Part shown: positions 9,223-17,809 of the stretch, in pieces
Layout of the letters: each line of letters starts with the position of its first letter
How positions within the stretch are numbered: the first letter of the stretch is position 1
From: Izhakiella australiensis
Lineage (GTDB): Bacteria; Pseudomonadota; Gammaproteobacteria; Enterobacterales; Enterobacteriaceae
DNA length: 64,000 nt
Reading direction: 5' to 3'
Assembly: GCF_002006995.1 (NCBI RefSeq)
Contig: NZ_MRUL01000001.1
Coordinates: 658,811-722,810, forward strand
Made by a program: the position numbers and the translations under genes
The notes under the pieces: model-generated
Seen by the model: only the letters and a program-made list of their open reading frames with translations
What the model was told of the DNA's origin: nothing
Databases searched by the model: none

Positions 9223-10077
9223 ATGTTTGCCGATATGAAAACGATGCTGGCCAAAGCCTGGAAGGAACGTTATGCCCTGTTAGCGATTAACTGCATGAAC
9301 CTGGAAAGCGCGCGTGCAGCGGTACGGGCGGCGGAAAAATACCGTGCGCCGATTATTCTCAATCTCTATCAGGGGCATCTGGCGCACTTTCCGCCGGCAA
9401 CCGCAGCGGCGGTGGTCAGAGCGCTGGCCGATGAGGCGAGCATCCCCGTGACGCTTAGCCTCGATCACGGTAAAGATCCGATCAAAATTCGTCAGGCTTT
9501 TCGCGCCGGATTCAGCGGGCTGATGATCGATGCCTCGGCGTTTCCACTGGCGGAAAATATTCGCCAGACGCGTGAGGTGACGCAGCTGGTCTCCGGCGTT
9601 GGGCCGCTGTGCGTTGAAGGCGAGCTGGGACACCTGGCGGATGCGCCGGTCTACGACCATGCGACCAATGCCGATCTGATGACGCAGCCGGCGGACGTCG
9701 CTCCCTTTATTGAGCAGACCGATATTGACCTGCTGGCGGTCTCCGTTGGTACGGCGCACGGCGTTTACGCGCCTGGAGTGAAGCCGCAAATCGATTTTGA
9801 CCGTCTGGCGGAGATCCAGCGCGCTTCCAGCGTGCCGCTGGCGTTACACGGCGGTAGTGGTACACCGTTTGAACAGCTGGAGCGCTGTCCGGCGTTCGGC
9901 GTGGCGAAAATCAACGTTGGCGCCGCCTCATTTGAAGCCGGGAAGGGCGCTCTGCTGCATACCCTGTGCCACGACAGTTCGATTGAGCTGACCGATGCGC
10001 TCGCGGCGATGGAACAGGCCAGCGCCGAAGCTCTCGCCCCCTATTTGCAGGCGTCCGGCTCAATATATAAAGCCTGA
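9223..10077 (+). CDS. Class II (zinc) ketose-bisphosphate aldolase, copy 1
   Basis: 284 residues of the FbaA/GatY/KbaY family. Visible catalytic and metal-binding elements are Asp81-His82 (LSLDHG), the VEGELGH strand (131-137), His179 (SVGTAHG) and the His209-Gly-Gly turn (LALHGGSG), which are complete. It splits a ketose 1,6- or 1-phosphate into dihydroxyacetone phosphate and an aldehyde in the cytoplasm. Gene spacing to the EIIC gene is 11 bp, so it belongs to the same operon. It differs clearly from the second aldolase just downstream. Confidence 0.88.
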   Translation: MFADMKTMLAKAWKERYALLAINCMNLESARAAVRAAEKYRAPIILNLYQGHLAHFPPATAAAVVRALADEASIPVTLSLDHGKDPIKIRQAFRAGFSGLMIDASAFPLAENIRQTREVTQLVSGVGPLCVEGELGHLADAPVYDHATNADLMTQPADVAPFIEQTDIDLLAVSVGTAHGVYAPGVKPQIDFDRLAEIQRASSVPLALHGGSGTPFEQLERCPAFGVAKINVGAASFEAGKGALLHTLCHDSSIELTDALAAMEQASAEALAPYLQASGSIYKA

Positions 10078-10156
10078 TTATATTTCACGATACCTTCCGT
10101 GCCAGCGCATTCGCGCCCTGGCAAGGCCTGCTACACCCTGAAACTGGAGAATAACG

Positions 10157-11017
10157 ATGTTAGTTTCAATGAAAGAACTGCTTAAACCGACCCGCGAACA
10201 TGGGTTTGCCATCGGCGCTTTTAACGTGGCGGATAGCTGTTTTATTCGCGCCGTCGTGGAGGAAGCTGAAGCAACCAACACGCCGGCGATTATTTCGATT
10301 CACCCCAGCGAACACGACTTTGTCGGCGATGCTTTTTTTGGCTACGTTCGCGAAATTACCCTGCGCAGCCGCGTGCCTTTTACTCTACATCTCGATCATG
10401 GCGCCTCGATTGAGCACGTGCAGCGTGCCATCCAGTGCGGTTTCACTTCGGTGATGATTGATGGCTCCTTGCTGCCTTACGAAGAAAACGTGGCGCTTAC
10501 CTGCGAGGCGGTGCGGCTGGCGCACGCGGTTGGCGTCTCCGTTGAAGGGGAGCTTGGCACGATCGGCCAGACGGGGACTTCCGTTGAGGGGGGCGTATCG
10601 AAGGTGACCTATACCGACCCGGCGCAGGCGGAAGATTTTGTCACCCGTACCGGCGTGGATACCCTGGCGGTCGCGATCGGCACTGCGCACGGCATCTATC
10701 CGAAAGGAATGCAGCCGGAACTGCAGATGAACATTTTGCGCGATATTGCCGGACGCGTATCGATTCCGCTGGTGCTGCACGGCGGTTCGGCCAACCCGGA
10801 TGCTGAGATCGCCGAGTCGGTAACCCTTGGCGTCGGAAAAATCAATATTTCAAGTGACATGAAGTATGCCTATTTCCAGAAAGCACGTGAAATTCTCGCC
10901 AGGGAGAGCTGGTGGGACCCGAATGTGATTTATCCGGAACCGATCAATGCCGCACGCGAGGTTATCCGTCACAAAATGAAGCTGTTTGGCTCAACCGGCA
11001 AGGCCAGCCTCTATTAA
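10157..11017 (+). CDS. Class II (zinc) ketose-bisphosphate aldolase, copy 2
   Basis: 286 residues, same family as its upstream neighbour but divergent (YdjI-like in character). It keeps Asp80-His81 (LHLDHG), VEGELG (129-134), His178 (AIGTAHG) and His208-Gly-Gly (LVLHGGS). Spacing from copy 1 is 79 bp, with a good GGAG ribosome site. Two full aldolases in one PTS operon could serve two substrates, two stereochemistries or a hetero-complex; the sequence does not say which. Confidence 0.88.
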   Translation: MLVSMKELLKPTREHGFAIGAFNVADSCFIRAVVEEAEATNTPAIISIHPSEHDFVGDAFFGYVREITLRSRVPFTLHLDHGASIEHVQRAIQCGFTSVMIDGSLLPYEENVALTCEAVRLAHAVGVSVEGELGTIGQTGTSVEGGVSKVTYTDPAQAEDFVTRTGVDTLAVAIGTAHGIYPKGMQPELQMNILRDIAGRVSIPLVLHGGSANPDAEIAESVTLGVGKINISSDMKYAYFQKAREILARESWWDPNVIYPEPINAAREVIRHKMKLFGSTGKASLY

Positions 11018-11065
11018 GGCTGCGCTAAGGCGGGGTAACCCGCCTGCTGGCATCAGGGGGCAGCG

Positions 11066-11542
11066 ATGCAATATCTCGGTCTGGACGTTGGCGGCAGTAA
11101 GATCGCCGCCGTGGTTATGGATGAGCACGGCCGCGAGTTCGGTCGTTTTCGTTGCGCAACGCAAAAGCGTACCCGTCAGCAGTTTGTGGCGACAATCGTC
11201 GATTTTATTGCTGATATTCGCGCGCGGATTGGACAGCCGCTGACAACGGGCATCGCGCTGCCTGGTAGCATTTCGCCGCATACCGGCACCATCAGAAATG
11301 CCAACATTCAGGTCATTAACGTCTACCGGTTGCAGGATGCATTGCAGCAGCGTCTCGGCCAGCGGGTGGTGCTGGCTAATGATGGCAACTGTTTCGCTTT
11401 ATCCGAGGCGTGCGATGGCGCCGGTGCCGGCTATGGGCTGGTGTTTACTGATTCTTTCACTACCCCGATTATTTCTGCGTGCCATGGCGATAGCAGCGGT
11501 ATGCGTGGCGCTGCCTGGCTGGCCGTGCGCAGCGGAGGTTAA
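11066..11542 (+). pseudogene. ROK-family sugar kinase with large internal deletion
   Basis: The frame codes 158 residues, about half the normal ROK kinase length of roughly 300. The first 125 or so residues are an ordinary N-terminal lobe (GLDVGGSKIA ATP-binding turn, ALPGSISPHTG, NDGNCFALSEA with the catalytic Asp). The sequence then jumps to the very last part of the family, HGDSSGMRGAAWL, which normally closes the protein. The zinc-binding and dimer segment between (roughly 130-140 residues) is gone while the frame is preserved, with the junction near 11440-11470. The product is probably inactive as a kinase. Compare Mak/fructokinase-type homologs. Confidence 0.75.
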
Positions 11543-11544
11543 AA

Positions 11545-12222
11545 ATGAAACGTTCACAGATAAATTATGCCATTGATAAGGCGCACGCCGTTGCTGAAAC
11601 TTTTCGCGTTTGTCTGCCGGAGTTCGCCTGGTTTACCGCCGATATCTGGCCGCAAAAACTGGCTGAAGGTTGGCAGGAAGTTCATGATTTACAGCTGGGC
11701 TGGGATATCACTGATTTTGGCAGCGGCTGTTTTAATGAAACCGGCCTGACGCTACTGACGCTACGTAACGGCGCGCTAAACGATGCGCGCTATCCCAAAC
11801 CTTTCGCTGAAAAAATGCTGCAGATTCAGCAGGACCAGCAGACGCCGTGGCATTTTCACTATCAAAAAATGGAGGATATTATTAACCGCGGCGGCGGCGA
11901 TCTTTGTATGCAACTGGCATGGGCGACAGAGGATGAGCGGCTGGATGACCAGCGCAGCGTCAGCGTGGCGGTAGATGGCAGGCAGCGCATGCTGAAGTTC
12001 GGCGATACTCTGGTCTTGAAACCGGGGCAGGGCGTCTGTTTACCGACGCGCTTATATCATCGCTTTTGGGCCGAAAAAGGCTTTGTGCTGGGCTGGGAAA
12101 TTTCGCGGGTTAATGACGATCGCCAGGACAACTGTTTTCTGCAAGCCAGTGGCCGCTTTCCGGTTATTCAGGAAGATGAGCCGATAAAGTGGCTATTGTG
12201 CAGTGAATACGGGCGGCTGTAA
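11545..12222 (+). CDS. D-lyxose ketol-isomerase-like cupin
   Basis: 225 residues resembling the D-lyxose isomerase family (EC 5.3.1.15), a single cupin that interconverts D-lyxose with D-xylulose and D-mannose with D-fructose. The metal ligands are visible in the stretch HFHYQKMEDI (two His and a Glu) and in a later His of LPTRLYHRFW. It starts two bases after the kinase relic, behind a GGAGG ribosome site, and is the last gene of the PTS operon. It would provide a keto form for the kinase/aldolase steps; this linkage is inference. Confidence 0.8.
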   Translation: MKRSQINYAIDKAHAVAETFRVCLPEFAWFTADIWPQKLAEGWQEVHDLQLGWDITDFGSGCFNETGLTLLTLRNGALNDARYPKPFAEKMLQIQQDQQTPWHFHYQKMEDIINRGGGDLCMQLAWATEDERLDDQRSVSVAVDGRQRMLKFGDTLVLKPGQGVCLPTRLYHRFWAEKGFVLGWEISRVNDDRQDNCFLQASGRFPVIQEDEPIKWLLCSEYGRL

Positions 12223-12229
12223 TGCGCTT

Positions 12230-12266
12230 AACGCGCCGGCGATAAAAGCGCCGGGCGCGTTGTTTT
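12230..12266 (+). terminator. Intrinsic terminator after the isomerase gene
   Basis: A G+C-rich stem, AACGCGCCGGCG (12230-12241) against CGCCGGGCGCGTT (12249-12261, one bulged G), is followed by GTTTT. It ends the plus-strand PTS operon and lies between two convergent operons, so it may act in both directions. Confidence 0.7.
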
Positions 12267-12281
12267 GCTGGCGTTCCGCAC

Positions 12282-13079
12282 TTATTTTCGGCTAATAATT
12301 TCGGCCGGAACCGGTTCGCCGTGATATTTCTGGTAAATAGCGCTCAGCTTGCCGTTTTTGAGGTTGGTTTCAATCCACTGGTTGAGCTTTTCCTTTAACT
12401 CCGGCTCATTTTTTCTCAGGCCAATGGCTAAATCAAAAACCGTCAGCGTCATTTTAGGCTCAAAGGCCAGCTTAGGATTCTGTTTCTTTATCTGATTAAC
12501 CAACGTGGCCGAAGTGGCGACGGCATAAGCCTGGCCGCTGACGGCGGCGGTGACCAGCGTGGCATCGTCATCATAGCGCTGGATGGTGTAGCCATTTTTC
12601 ATCGCGTCTTTACTGAGCATGGAATCCTGAGTGGTGCCGCGGGTAACGGTGATCGCGTGACCTTTAAGGTCGCCCCAGTCGCTGACTTTAGTCGCAGCCG
12701 GCGCGGCGATCACTGAACGTAATCCGGCATAGGCGCGGGTAAAGTCGACGACCCTTGCGCGTTCAGGCGTAACGGATAGGGTGGAAATAACAATATCCGC
12801 CTTGTTGGTCTGTAAGTTGGGGATGCGCGTCGGGCCGGTAGTTTCGATAAACTTAAGCTTTAATCCCCAGTCTTTGGCCAGCAGCTCGGCGGTTTCAACG
12901 TCGGAACCGACGGGCTTCATCGACGCATCCAGCATGCCCGAAGGCGGCAGGGACATATCGGTAGCGACGCGTAGCTCTCCGCGCTGCTGGATATCTTGCA
13001 GCGCGTTTGCCGAAGCCGGCAGCGTGATAACGGCAGACAGTAAGGTAGCGAACAGGGCGATTTTCTTTGTAGGGTTCAT
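12282..13079 (-). CDS. ABC transporter substrate-binding protein, polar amino acid family
   Basis: 265 residues with a signal peptide ending near LPASANA (about residue 26) and the family 3 solute-binding fold (LRVATDMSLPPSG, KADIVISTLSVTPERARVVDFT). It is the last gene of a minus-strand operon that begins with a GntR regulator at 17397. Its distance from the ATPase gene is 42 bp. The sugar-acid-type enzymes in the operon suggest that the true ligand may be a small hydroxy or amino acid rather than a standard amino acid; this is inference. Confidence 0.88.
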   Translation of the reverse strand: MNPTKKIALFATLLSAVITLPASANALQDIQQRGELRVATDMSLPPSGMLDASMKPVGSDVETAELLAKDWGLKLKFIETTGPTRIPNLQTNKADIVISTLSVTPERARVVDFTRAYAGLRSVIAAPAATKVSDWGDLKGHAITVTRGTTQDSMLSKDAMKNGYTIQRYDDDATLVTAAVSGQAYAVATSATLVNQIKKQNPKLAFEPKMTLTVFDLAIGLRKNEPELKEKLNQWIETNLKNGKLSAIYQKYHGEPVPAEIISRK

Positions 13080-13121
13080 TATTATTTTCCTTACGGTAGT
13101 TACGGGTGATGAATTAATGGT

Positions 13122-13847
13122 TCAAAGATCGTTTGATACAAATTCCTGTAGCTCAACGGTTTCCGGTGTTTTCAGAATGGCGACCGTACCGCTTTCATGC
13201 ACTTTCCCCTGATGCATAAAAATCACCTTATCGGCGACTTTGCGCGCGAAGTTCATCTCATGCGTCACCATAATCATGGTCATGCCGCTGCCCGCCAGAC
13301 GTTCAATAACGCGCAGCACCTCGCCGGTGAGCTTGGGATCTAATGCGGAAGTCACTTCATCAAACAGCATCACTTTGGGTTTCATTGCCAGCGAACGGGC
13401 GATGGCGGCGCGCTGCTGCTGACCGCCTGAAAGCTGTTCAGGATAGCTATCGGCCTTATCCGCCAGGCCAACCTGCTCAAGTACCGATAGCGCCAGGGTT
13501 CTGGCGTCGGACCGGGCCATTTTTTTTACCGATACCGGCCCGAGGGTAATGTTTTGCTCAATGGTCAGATGGGGAAACAGGTTGTAACTCTGAAATACGA
13601 TGCCGACGTCCTGGCGCAGTTTGCGCAGATCGACGTGCGGATCTTCAACGTTATGACCGCATACTTCGATGCTGCCGCCGTTGATGGTTTCCAGTCGGTC
13701 AATGCAGCGCAGCGCGGTGCTTTTACCTGAGCCACTGGCGCCGATAAGCGCCACAACCTGGCCCTGATTAACCGAAAAGGAGACGTCTTTAAGCACCTGA
13801 TTGTGACCGAAACTCTTTTGCACATTGCTCAGTGTAATAATCGACAT
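13122..13847 (-). CDS. ABC transporter ATP-binding protein
   Basis: 241 residues, GlnQ class. Walker A GASGSGKST is near residue 35, signature LSGGQQQR near 140, and Walker B in VMLFDEVTSALD. Note Val in place of the more common Pro after the catalytic Glu (DEVTS), as is often seen in this family. It energises the two permeases encoded just upstream. Confidence 0.92.
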   Translation of the reverse strand: MSIITLSNVQKSFGHNQVLKDVSFSVNQGQVVALIGASGSGKSTALRCIDRLETINGGSIEVCGHNVEDPHVDLRKLRQDVGIVFQSYNLFPHLTIEQNITLGPVSVKKMARSDARTLALSVLEQVGLADKADSYPEQLSGGQQQRAAIARSLAMKPKVMLFDEVTSALDPKLTGEVLRVIERLAGSGMTMIMVTHEMNFARKVADKVIFMHQGKVHESGTVAILKTPETVELQEFVSNDL

Positions 13848-13865
13848 GGTGGTTACCTTCAGTAC

Positions 13866-14552
13866 TTAATTGATTTCCGGCGCGGCCGCTTGCAGACGCC
13901 TGGCTTGCTTTTCAGATGTACCCCGCTCAAGGCGGCGGCTGAGTACCGATACCGGAAAGCAGAGGCAGAAATAGATGCCTGCAACAATGAGATAGATGAT
14001 GAATGGCTGGAAGATGGAGTTATTAATCAGCTGCCCGGCGCGCGCCAGTTCAACGAATCCCACCACCGAGGCCAGTGAGGTGTTTTTGATTATCTGTACC
14101 GAAAAGCCCACGGTTGGCGGCGTAGCCAGCCTGATCGCTTGCGGTAGTATCACCTTAAACATGCGCTGGGTGCGCGACAGCGCCAGACACTCCGCCGCCT
14201 CCCACTGCGCCTTCGGCACGGACTGAATACAGCCGCGCCAGATTTCACCGAGATAGGCGCTGGCATAGATAGTCAGTGAGACGCCTGCCGCCAGCAGCGG
14301 GGAGATGGAGAAGCCCAGCTGCGGCAGACCGAAGTAGACCATAAACATAATGATCAGCAGCGGCGTTCCCTGTATCAGCTGCACCCAGGCGCTAACCAGC
14401 AGGCGCAGCGGCCGCAGGGGCGCGATGCGTCCCATGGCGATGACAAAACCCAGTAAGCCGCCGCCGCCGAACGCCATCAGCGACAGAATGGCGGTCCACA
14501 GCGTACCCTGCAGTAAAAACTGGATGTGGGCGAAATTAAGGGGAATATTCAT
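13866..14552 (-). CDS. ABC transporter permease 2
   Basis: 228 residues, HisM/HisQ class with about five membrane segments and the coupling loop PKAQWEAAECLALSRTQRMF followed by VILPQAIR. It lies 12 bp downstream of the first permease gene. Two different permease genes imply a heterodimeric channel. Confidence 0.9.
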   Translation of the reverse strand: MNIPLNFAHIQFLLQGTLWTAILSLMAFGGGGLLGFVIAMGRIAPLRPLRLLVSAWVQLIQGTPLLIIMFMVYFGLPQLGFSISPLLAAGVSLTIYASAYLGEIWRGCIQSVPKAQWEAAECLALSRTQRMFKVILPQAIRLATPPTVGFSVQIIKNTSLASVVGFVELARAGQLINNSIFQPFIIYLIVAGIYFCLCFPVSVLSRRLERGTSEKQARRLQAAAPEIN

Positions 14553-14564
14553 TTTTATGCCTTC

Positions 14565-15242
14565 TTAGATCGGGGTGCCAAGACGGCGACGGCGTGGAAA
14601 AATCACCAGTCCGAAAAGCCAGAACCCAAGGCGCATCAGCAGCGAAAGCGCAATATAAATAGCGGCCACGATGATGAACGTCTCAAACGGTAAATAGGTT
14701 TCCGACTGAATGAAGTTAGCGGTGGCCGTTAACTCTTCAGCAGAAATTTGCGAGGTGACCGAGGAGGCGAGCATCAGCAGAATAAACTGGCTGGTCAGCG
14801 AGGGATAAACCCGCTCTATCGCCGGGCGCAGGGCAACATGCCAGTATTGCTGCCATTTGCTCAGCCCCAGCGTTTCAGCCGCTTCCCATTGCCCTTTATG
14901 AACCGATTCAAATCCGGCGCGCATGATTTCGGCGGTGTAAGCCCCCACGTTAATCGTTAAGGCAATGACGGAGACGGTGAAAGCGGTAAAGGAGAACCCC
15001 AGGCTGGAGAGACCGAAGTAAACCAGGAAGATCTGCACCAGAAAGGGCGTATTGCGGATCGACTCCACGTAGACCGCTGCGATCCTGGTAAACAGCGCTG
15101 ACTGTGAGCGACGGGCGACGGCGCAGAGCGTACCGATGAGAAAACCCGTTACTGTTGTAATCAACGCCAGTTTTGCCGTCAGCAGCGCGCCGTCCAGCAG
15201 CAGCTGCCATTGCAAAAGTATTGTCGTGAAATCAAGCGTCAT
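14565..15242 (-). CDS. ABC transporter permease 1
   Basis: 225 residues with the same fold as permease 2: SIRNTPFLVQIFLVYFG in the first half and the coupling loop HKGQWEAAETLGLSKWQQYW. The normal ILPQA after the loop reads ALRPA here, a mild deviation. The gene follows the reductase gene by 14 bp in the same operon. Confidence 0.9.
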   Translation of the reverse strand: MTLDFTTILLQWQLLLDGALLTAKLALITTVTGFLIGTLCAVARRSQSALFTRIAAVYVESIRNTPFLVQIFLVYFGLSSLGFSFTAFTVSVIALTINVGAYTAEIMRAGFESVHKGQWEAAETLGLSKWQQYWHVALRPAIERVYPSLTSQFILLMLASSVTSQISAEELTATANFIQSETYLPFETFIIVAAIYIALSLLMRLGFWLFGLVIFPRRRRLGTPI

Positions 15243-15256
15243 TACCTGTACTCCGG

Positions 15257-16165
15257 TTAATTGGTCGCTGCGGTTTGCTGGCCGGTAAGACGGTCATAAA
15301 CTTTAAACAGTGCCTGATTACCGTTTGCGCCTTCGCCGTACGCCTGCGCGTTTTGATATTGCGTCGCCACCAGGGCAGTGGCCGGCAGGGGAACCGGATG
15401 TTTCTGCGCTGCTTCCAGTACCAGCCGCAGATCTTTCATCATCAGGTCGATACGGAACCCAGCGGAAGCGTCACCTTCGATCATGGCGACACCGAGTTTG
15501 TCCAGCATCCAGGACGCGGCTGAACCACCCAGCAGCACTTCGCGCATTTGCGCCAGGTCAATGCCCCAGGCGCGGGCCAGCGCCAGCGCTTCGCAAATTG
15601 CCTGAATATTGATGCCGCAGATAAGCTGATTACACAGTTTCACCGTCTGGCCGGCGCCGGATGCGCCGACGTGATTGAGGGTGGTACCCATCGCGCGCAG
15701 AAAGGGGTTTGCCCGGGCAAATCCATCGGCTTCGCCGCCGACCATTATCGTCAGGGTGGCGTTTTTCGCGCCGACCGGGCCGCCGGAGACCGGCGCATCG
15801 AGCATGGTAACGCCGACGGCGGCCAGCTGCTGACTTAGCCTGCGCGTCGCTTCAGGCGCGATGGTACTCATATCGACATACAGTTTTCCTCGCGGCGGAT
15901 TGGCCAGCAACCCATCCGGACCCTGTACGATGTCATCAACCTGCGGCGTATCCGGCAGCATGGAGATAACGATATCGGCATCGCTTACCGCGGCAGGGAT
16001 ATCATCGACGATCTCCACGCCGAACGGGCGCAGAGCGTCGCCGGCGCCAGGCACGATGTCAAATGCGCGAACGGTAAAGCCTGCCTGAGCAAGGTTGCGC
16101 GCCATCTCGCGCCCCATGACGCCGAGACCAAGAAAGCCGACCACGGCGGAAGTCTGGTTATTCAT
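15257..16165 (-). CDS. NAD(P)-dependent beta-hydroxyacid dehydrogenase (GarR/HIBADH family)
   Basis: 302 residues from ATG 16165, which follows an AGGGGA ribosome site; an upstream frame extension to 16249 adds 28 unlikely residues. The Rossmann motif GFLGLGVMGREMARNL opens the protein, the substrate-binding signature DAPVSGGPVGA follows near residue 120, and the catalytic lysine sits in GAGQTVKLCNQL. The family includes 2-hydroxy-3-oxopropionate (tartronate semialdehyde) reductase, 3-hydroxyisobutyrate and L-threonate dehydrogenases. Being in an operon with an RpiB-type isomerase and an importer favours oxidation of a short polyhydroxy acid. Confidence 0.85.
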   Translation of the reverse strand: MNNQTSAVVGFLGLGVMGREMARNLAQAGFTVRAFDIVPGAGDALRPFGVEIVDDIPAAVSDADIVISMLPDTPQVDDIVQGPDGLLANPPRGKLYVDMSTIAPEATRRLSQQLAAVGVTMLDAPVSGGPVGAKNATLTIMVGGEADGFARANPFLRAMGTTLNHVGASGAGQTVKLCNQLICGINIQAICEALALARAWGIDLAQMREVLLGGSAASWMLDKLGVAMIEGDASAGFRIDLMMKDLRLVLEAAQKHPVPLPATALVATQYQNAQAYGEGANGNQALFKVYDRLTGQQTAATN

Positions 16166-16184
16166 TGTTATTCCCCTGGTATAA

Positions 16185-16631
16185 TTAATTACGTTGCTCA
16201 AGCTGGGACAGTTTTTCCACGCGACGAATGAAATCATCCTCTTCAACAAACTCCGCCTGCAGGAACGCTTCGATTAGATCGCGCGCCAGCCAGGGACCCA
16301 CGATCTGGGCGCCTATACACATCACGTTAACGTCATCATGCTCAACGGCCTGATGGGCGGAATGTACGTCATGGCAGACGGCGGCGCGGATGCCTTTCAC
16401 CTTGTTAGAGGCGATAACCGCCCCGACGCCGGTACCGCAGACCAGGATGCCGCGTAGCCCGTCAGTAGCGCGAACTTTTTCGCACAGGGCCCAGGCGATA
16501 TCCGGAAAATCCACCGGTGCCGGATCGTGGCTGCCAACGTCCTCAACCTGATAGCCGGACTGCTGTAGAAAGCTTGATAATTCCTGCTTGAGATGAAATC
16601 CGGCGTGGTCGCTACCAATGACTATCTGCAT
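16185..16631 (-). CDS. RpiB/LacA/LacB-family sugar-phosphate isomerase
   Basis: 148 residues of the RpiB fold. MQIVIGSDHAGFHLK at the start, the catalytic-loop CGTGVGA (Cys base) at about residue 66 and the anion-binding CHDVHSA stretch are all present. Family members interconvert ribose/ribulose, allose/allulose, galactose/tagatose or erythrulose 4-phosphates. It stands between the GntR regulator (10 bp) and the reductase (19 bp), so a role in tetrose or pentose-phosphate handling within this pathway is more likely than the housekeeping one. Confidence 0.87.
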   Translation of the reverse strand: MQIVIGSDHAGFHLKQELSSFLQQSGYQVEDVGSHDPAPVDFPDIAWALCEKVRATDGLRGILVCGTGVGAVIASNKVKGIRAAVCHDVHSAHQAVEHDDVNVMCIGAQIVGPWLARDLIEAFLQAEFVEEDDFIRRVEKLSQLEQRN

Positions 16632-16641
16632 CTGTTTTTCC

Positions 16642-17397
16642 TTATGAAGGGTTGTTGTTAGCTAAAGGCGATGCGCCAAGCATGCGGATGGTGGCGCGAC
16701 GACGAAAATCAGCGCCAATTTCAAAATGGCGTCCCAGCAGTTCGTCCGCTCGCTCTTCGTCGCGTTCGACGATAGCGGCAAAGATGGCGCGGTGATGATC
16801 GATGAGAAATTCTTCAATACCTTCCACCTGAATGATTTGCTCGCGCCTGTCGAGATGGGAGCGACGCATCAGCACGCTGATCGATTGGTAAATATTGATC
16901 AGCGTTGGCGAGCCTGAGGCGTTAACCATAGTTTCATGGAAGCGGAAGTCGGCGATGCCGCCGGATTCGGGGGTATGAATGGTGTCAACAATATCGCTGA
17001 TGCAGGCAGCGAGACGATCGTAATCGCTCTGCGTCGCTCGCTGACAGGCAAGGCGCACCGCCTGACGTTCAATGGCGATACGCGCTTGCATCACGTCATC
17101 AACCACGTTTGGCTGGTGGGCCAGTACGAAGGTAAAGAACTCGCCGAGCATCGAAACGTCGGGTTTGGTGACCACCGTGCCGACGCCGTGGCGGATCTCT
17201 ACGGCGCCGATCATCGCCAGCGCCCGCAGGGCTTCGCGTAGTACCGGTCGGCTAACCCCGAGCCTGGCTGACAGTTCGCGCTCCGGCAGCAGGCTGTCGC
17301 CGGCTTTTAACTCACCGTTAAGCAACTGCTCCCGCAAAAATTTCACAATCCGGTCATAGCCGCTGCTGCTTTCCGCTTTTTCTCGCCTGATATCCAT
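16642..17397 (-). CDS. GntR-family regulator (FadR/FCD subfamily)
   Basis: 251 residues. N-terminal winged helix (LLPERELSARLGVSRPVLREALRAL, about 38-62, the GntR signature) and an all-helical FCD ligand domain with the metal-binding Asp/His pattern (RFHETMV, HHRAIF). It is the first gene of the seven-gene minus-strand operon that includes RpiB, a reductase and the ABC importer, and probably represses it until a small carboxylate is bound. Confidence 0.9.
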   Translation of the reverse strand: MDIRREKAESSSGYDRIVKFLREQLLNGELKAGDSLLPERELSARLGVSRPVLREALRALAMIGAVEIRHGVGTVVTKPDVSMLGEFFTFVLAHQPNVVDDVMQARIAIERQAVRLACQRATQSDYDRLAACISDIVDTIHTPESGGIADFRFHETMVNASGSPTLINIYQSISVLMRRSHLDRREQIIQVEGIEEFLIDHHRAIFAAIVERDEERADELLGRHFEIGADFRRRATIRMLGASPLANNNPS

Positions 17398-17566
17398 GGT
17401 TTTTCGTTAGTGGTCTTGAGTGGTAATACCAATGGTAGATATGTTGCGAAAACATTAATGTGATGTTGATCGTTTTTTGATCTAAATATTTTTCGCCTTG
17501 GGAGAAGGGCGGGGTTCAACGCGTTAGCGGGGTAAATAGCGATGGCTGGCGCATGATCAAAATCAC

Positions 17567-17764
17567 AAAACAACTAAAAACAACATAAAACAATATTTGG
17601 TTGTTTTTTGATATAAATATTATGCAATTGATATTTTATTGGTTTTTTATTTTTGTTTTAGTTATTTGGTTGGAATTAAAATCTAAATTATTGTGCGTTG
17701 ATTAATTTTAAAATAAATATTTTTTGTTGATTTTATTTGTTTTGGTTGTGATTATCTCCAAAAC
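17567..17764. promoter_or_regulatory. A+T-rich divergent control region with operator-like repeats
   Basis: The gap 17398-17809 (412 bp, no gene) is extremely A+T-rich from 17560. It carries AAAACAAC repeats (17567-17574), an inverted pair AAAAACAAC (17576-17584)/GTTGTTTTT (17600-17608), and a second inverted pair GTTTTGG (17739-17745)/CCAAAAC (17758-17764). Runs of TTT spaced by one to three bases, as in operators of DeoR-type sugar regulators, fill the rest. The downstream operon ends with a DeoR regulator, which is the obvious candidate to bind here. Confidence 0.55.
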
Positions 17765-17809
17765 ACAAAACAAGCAGTATCAGAACAACATCTTATCTGT
17801 GAGGTTTTT

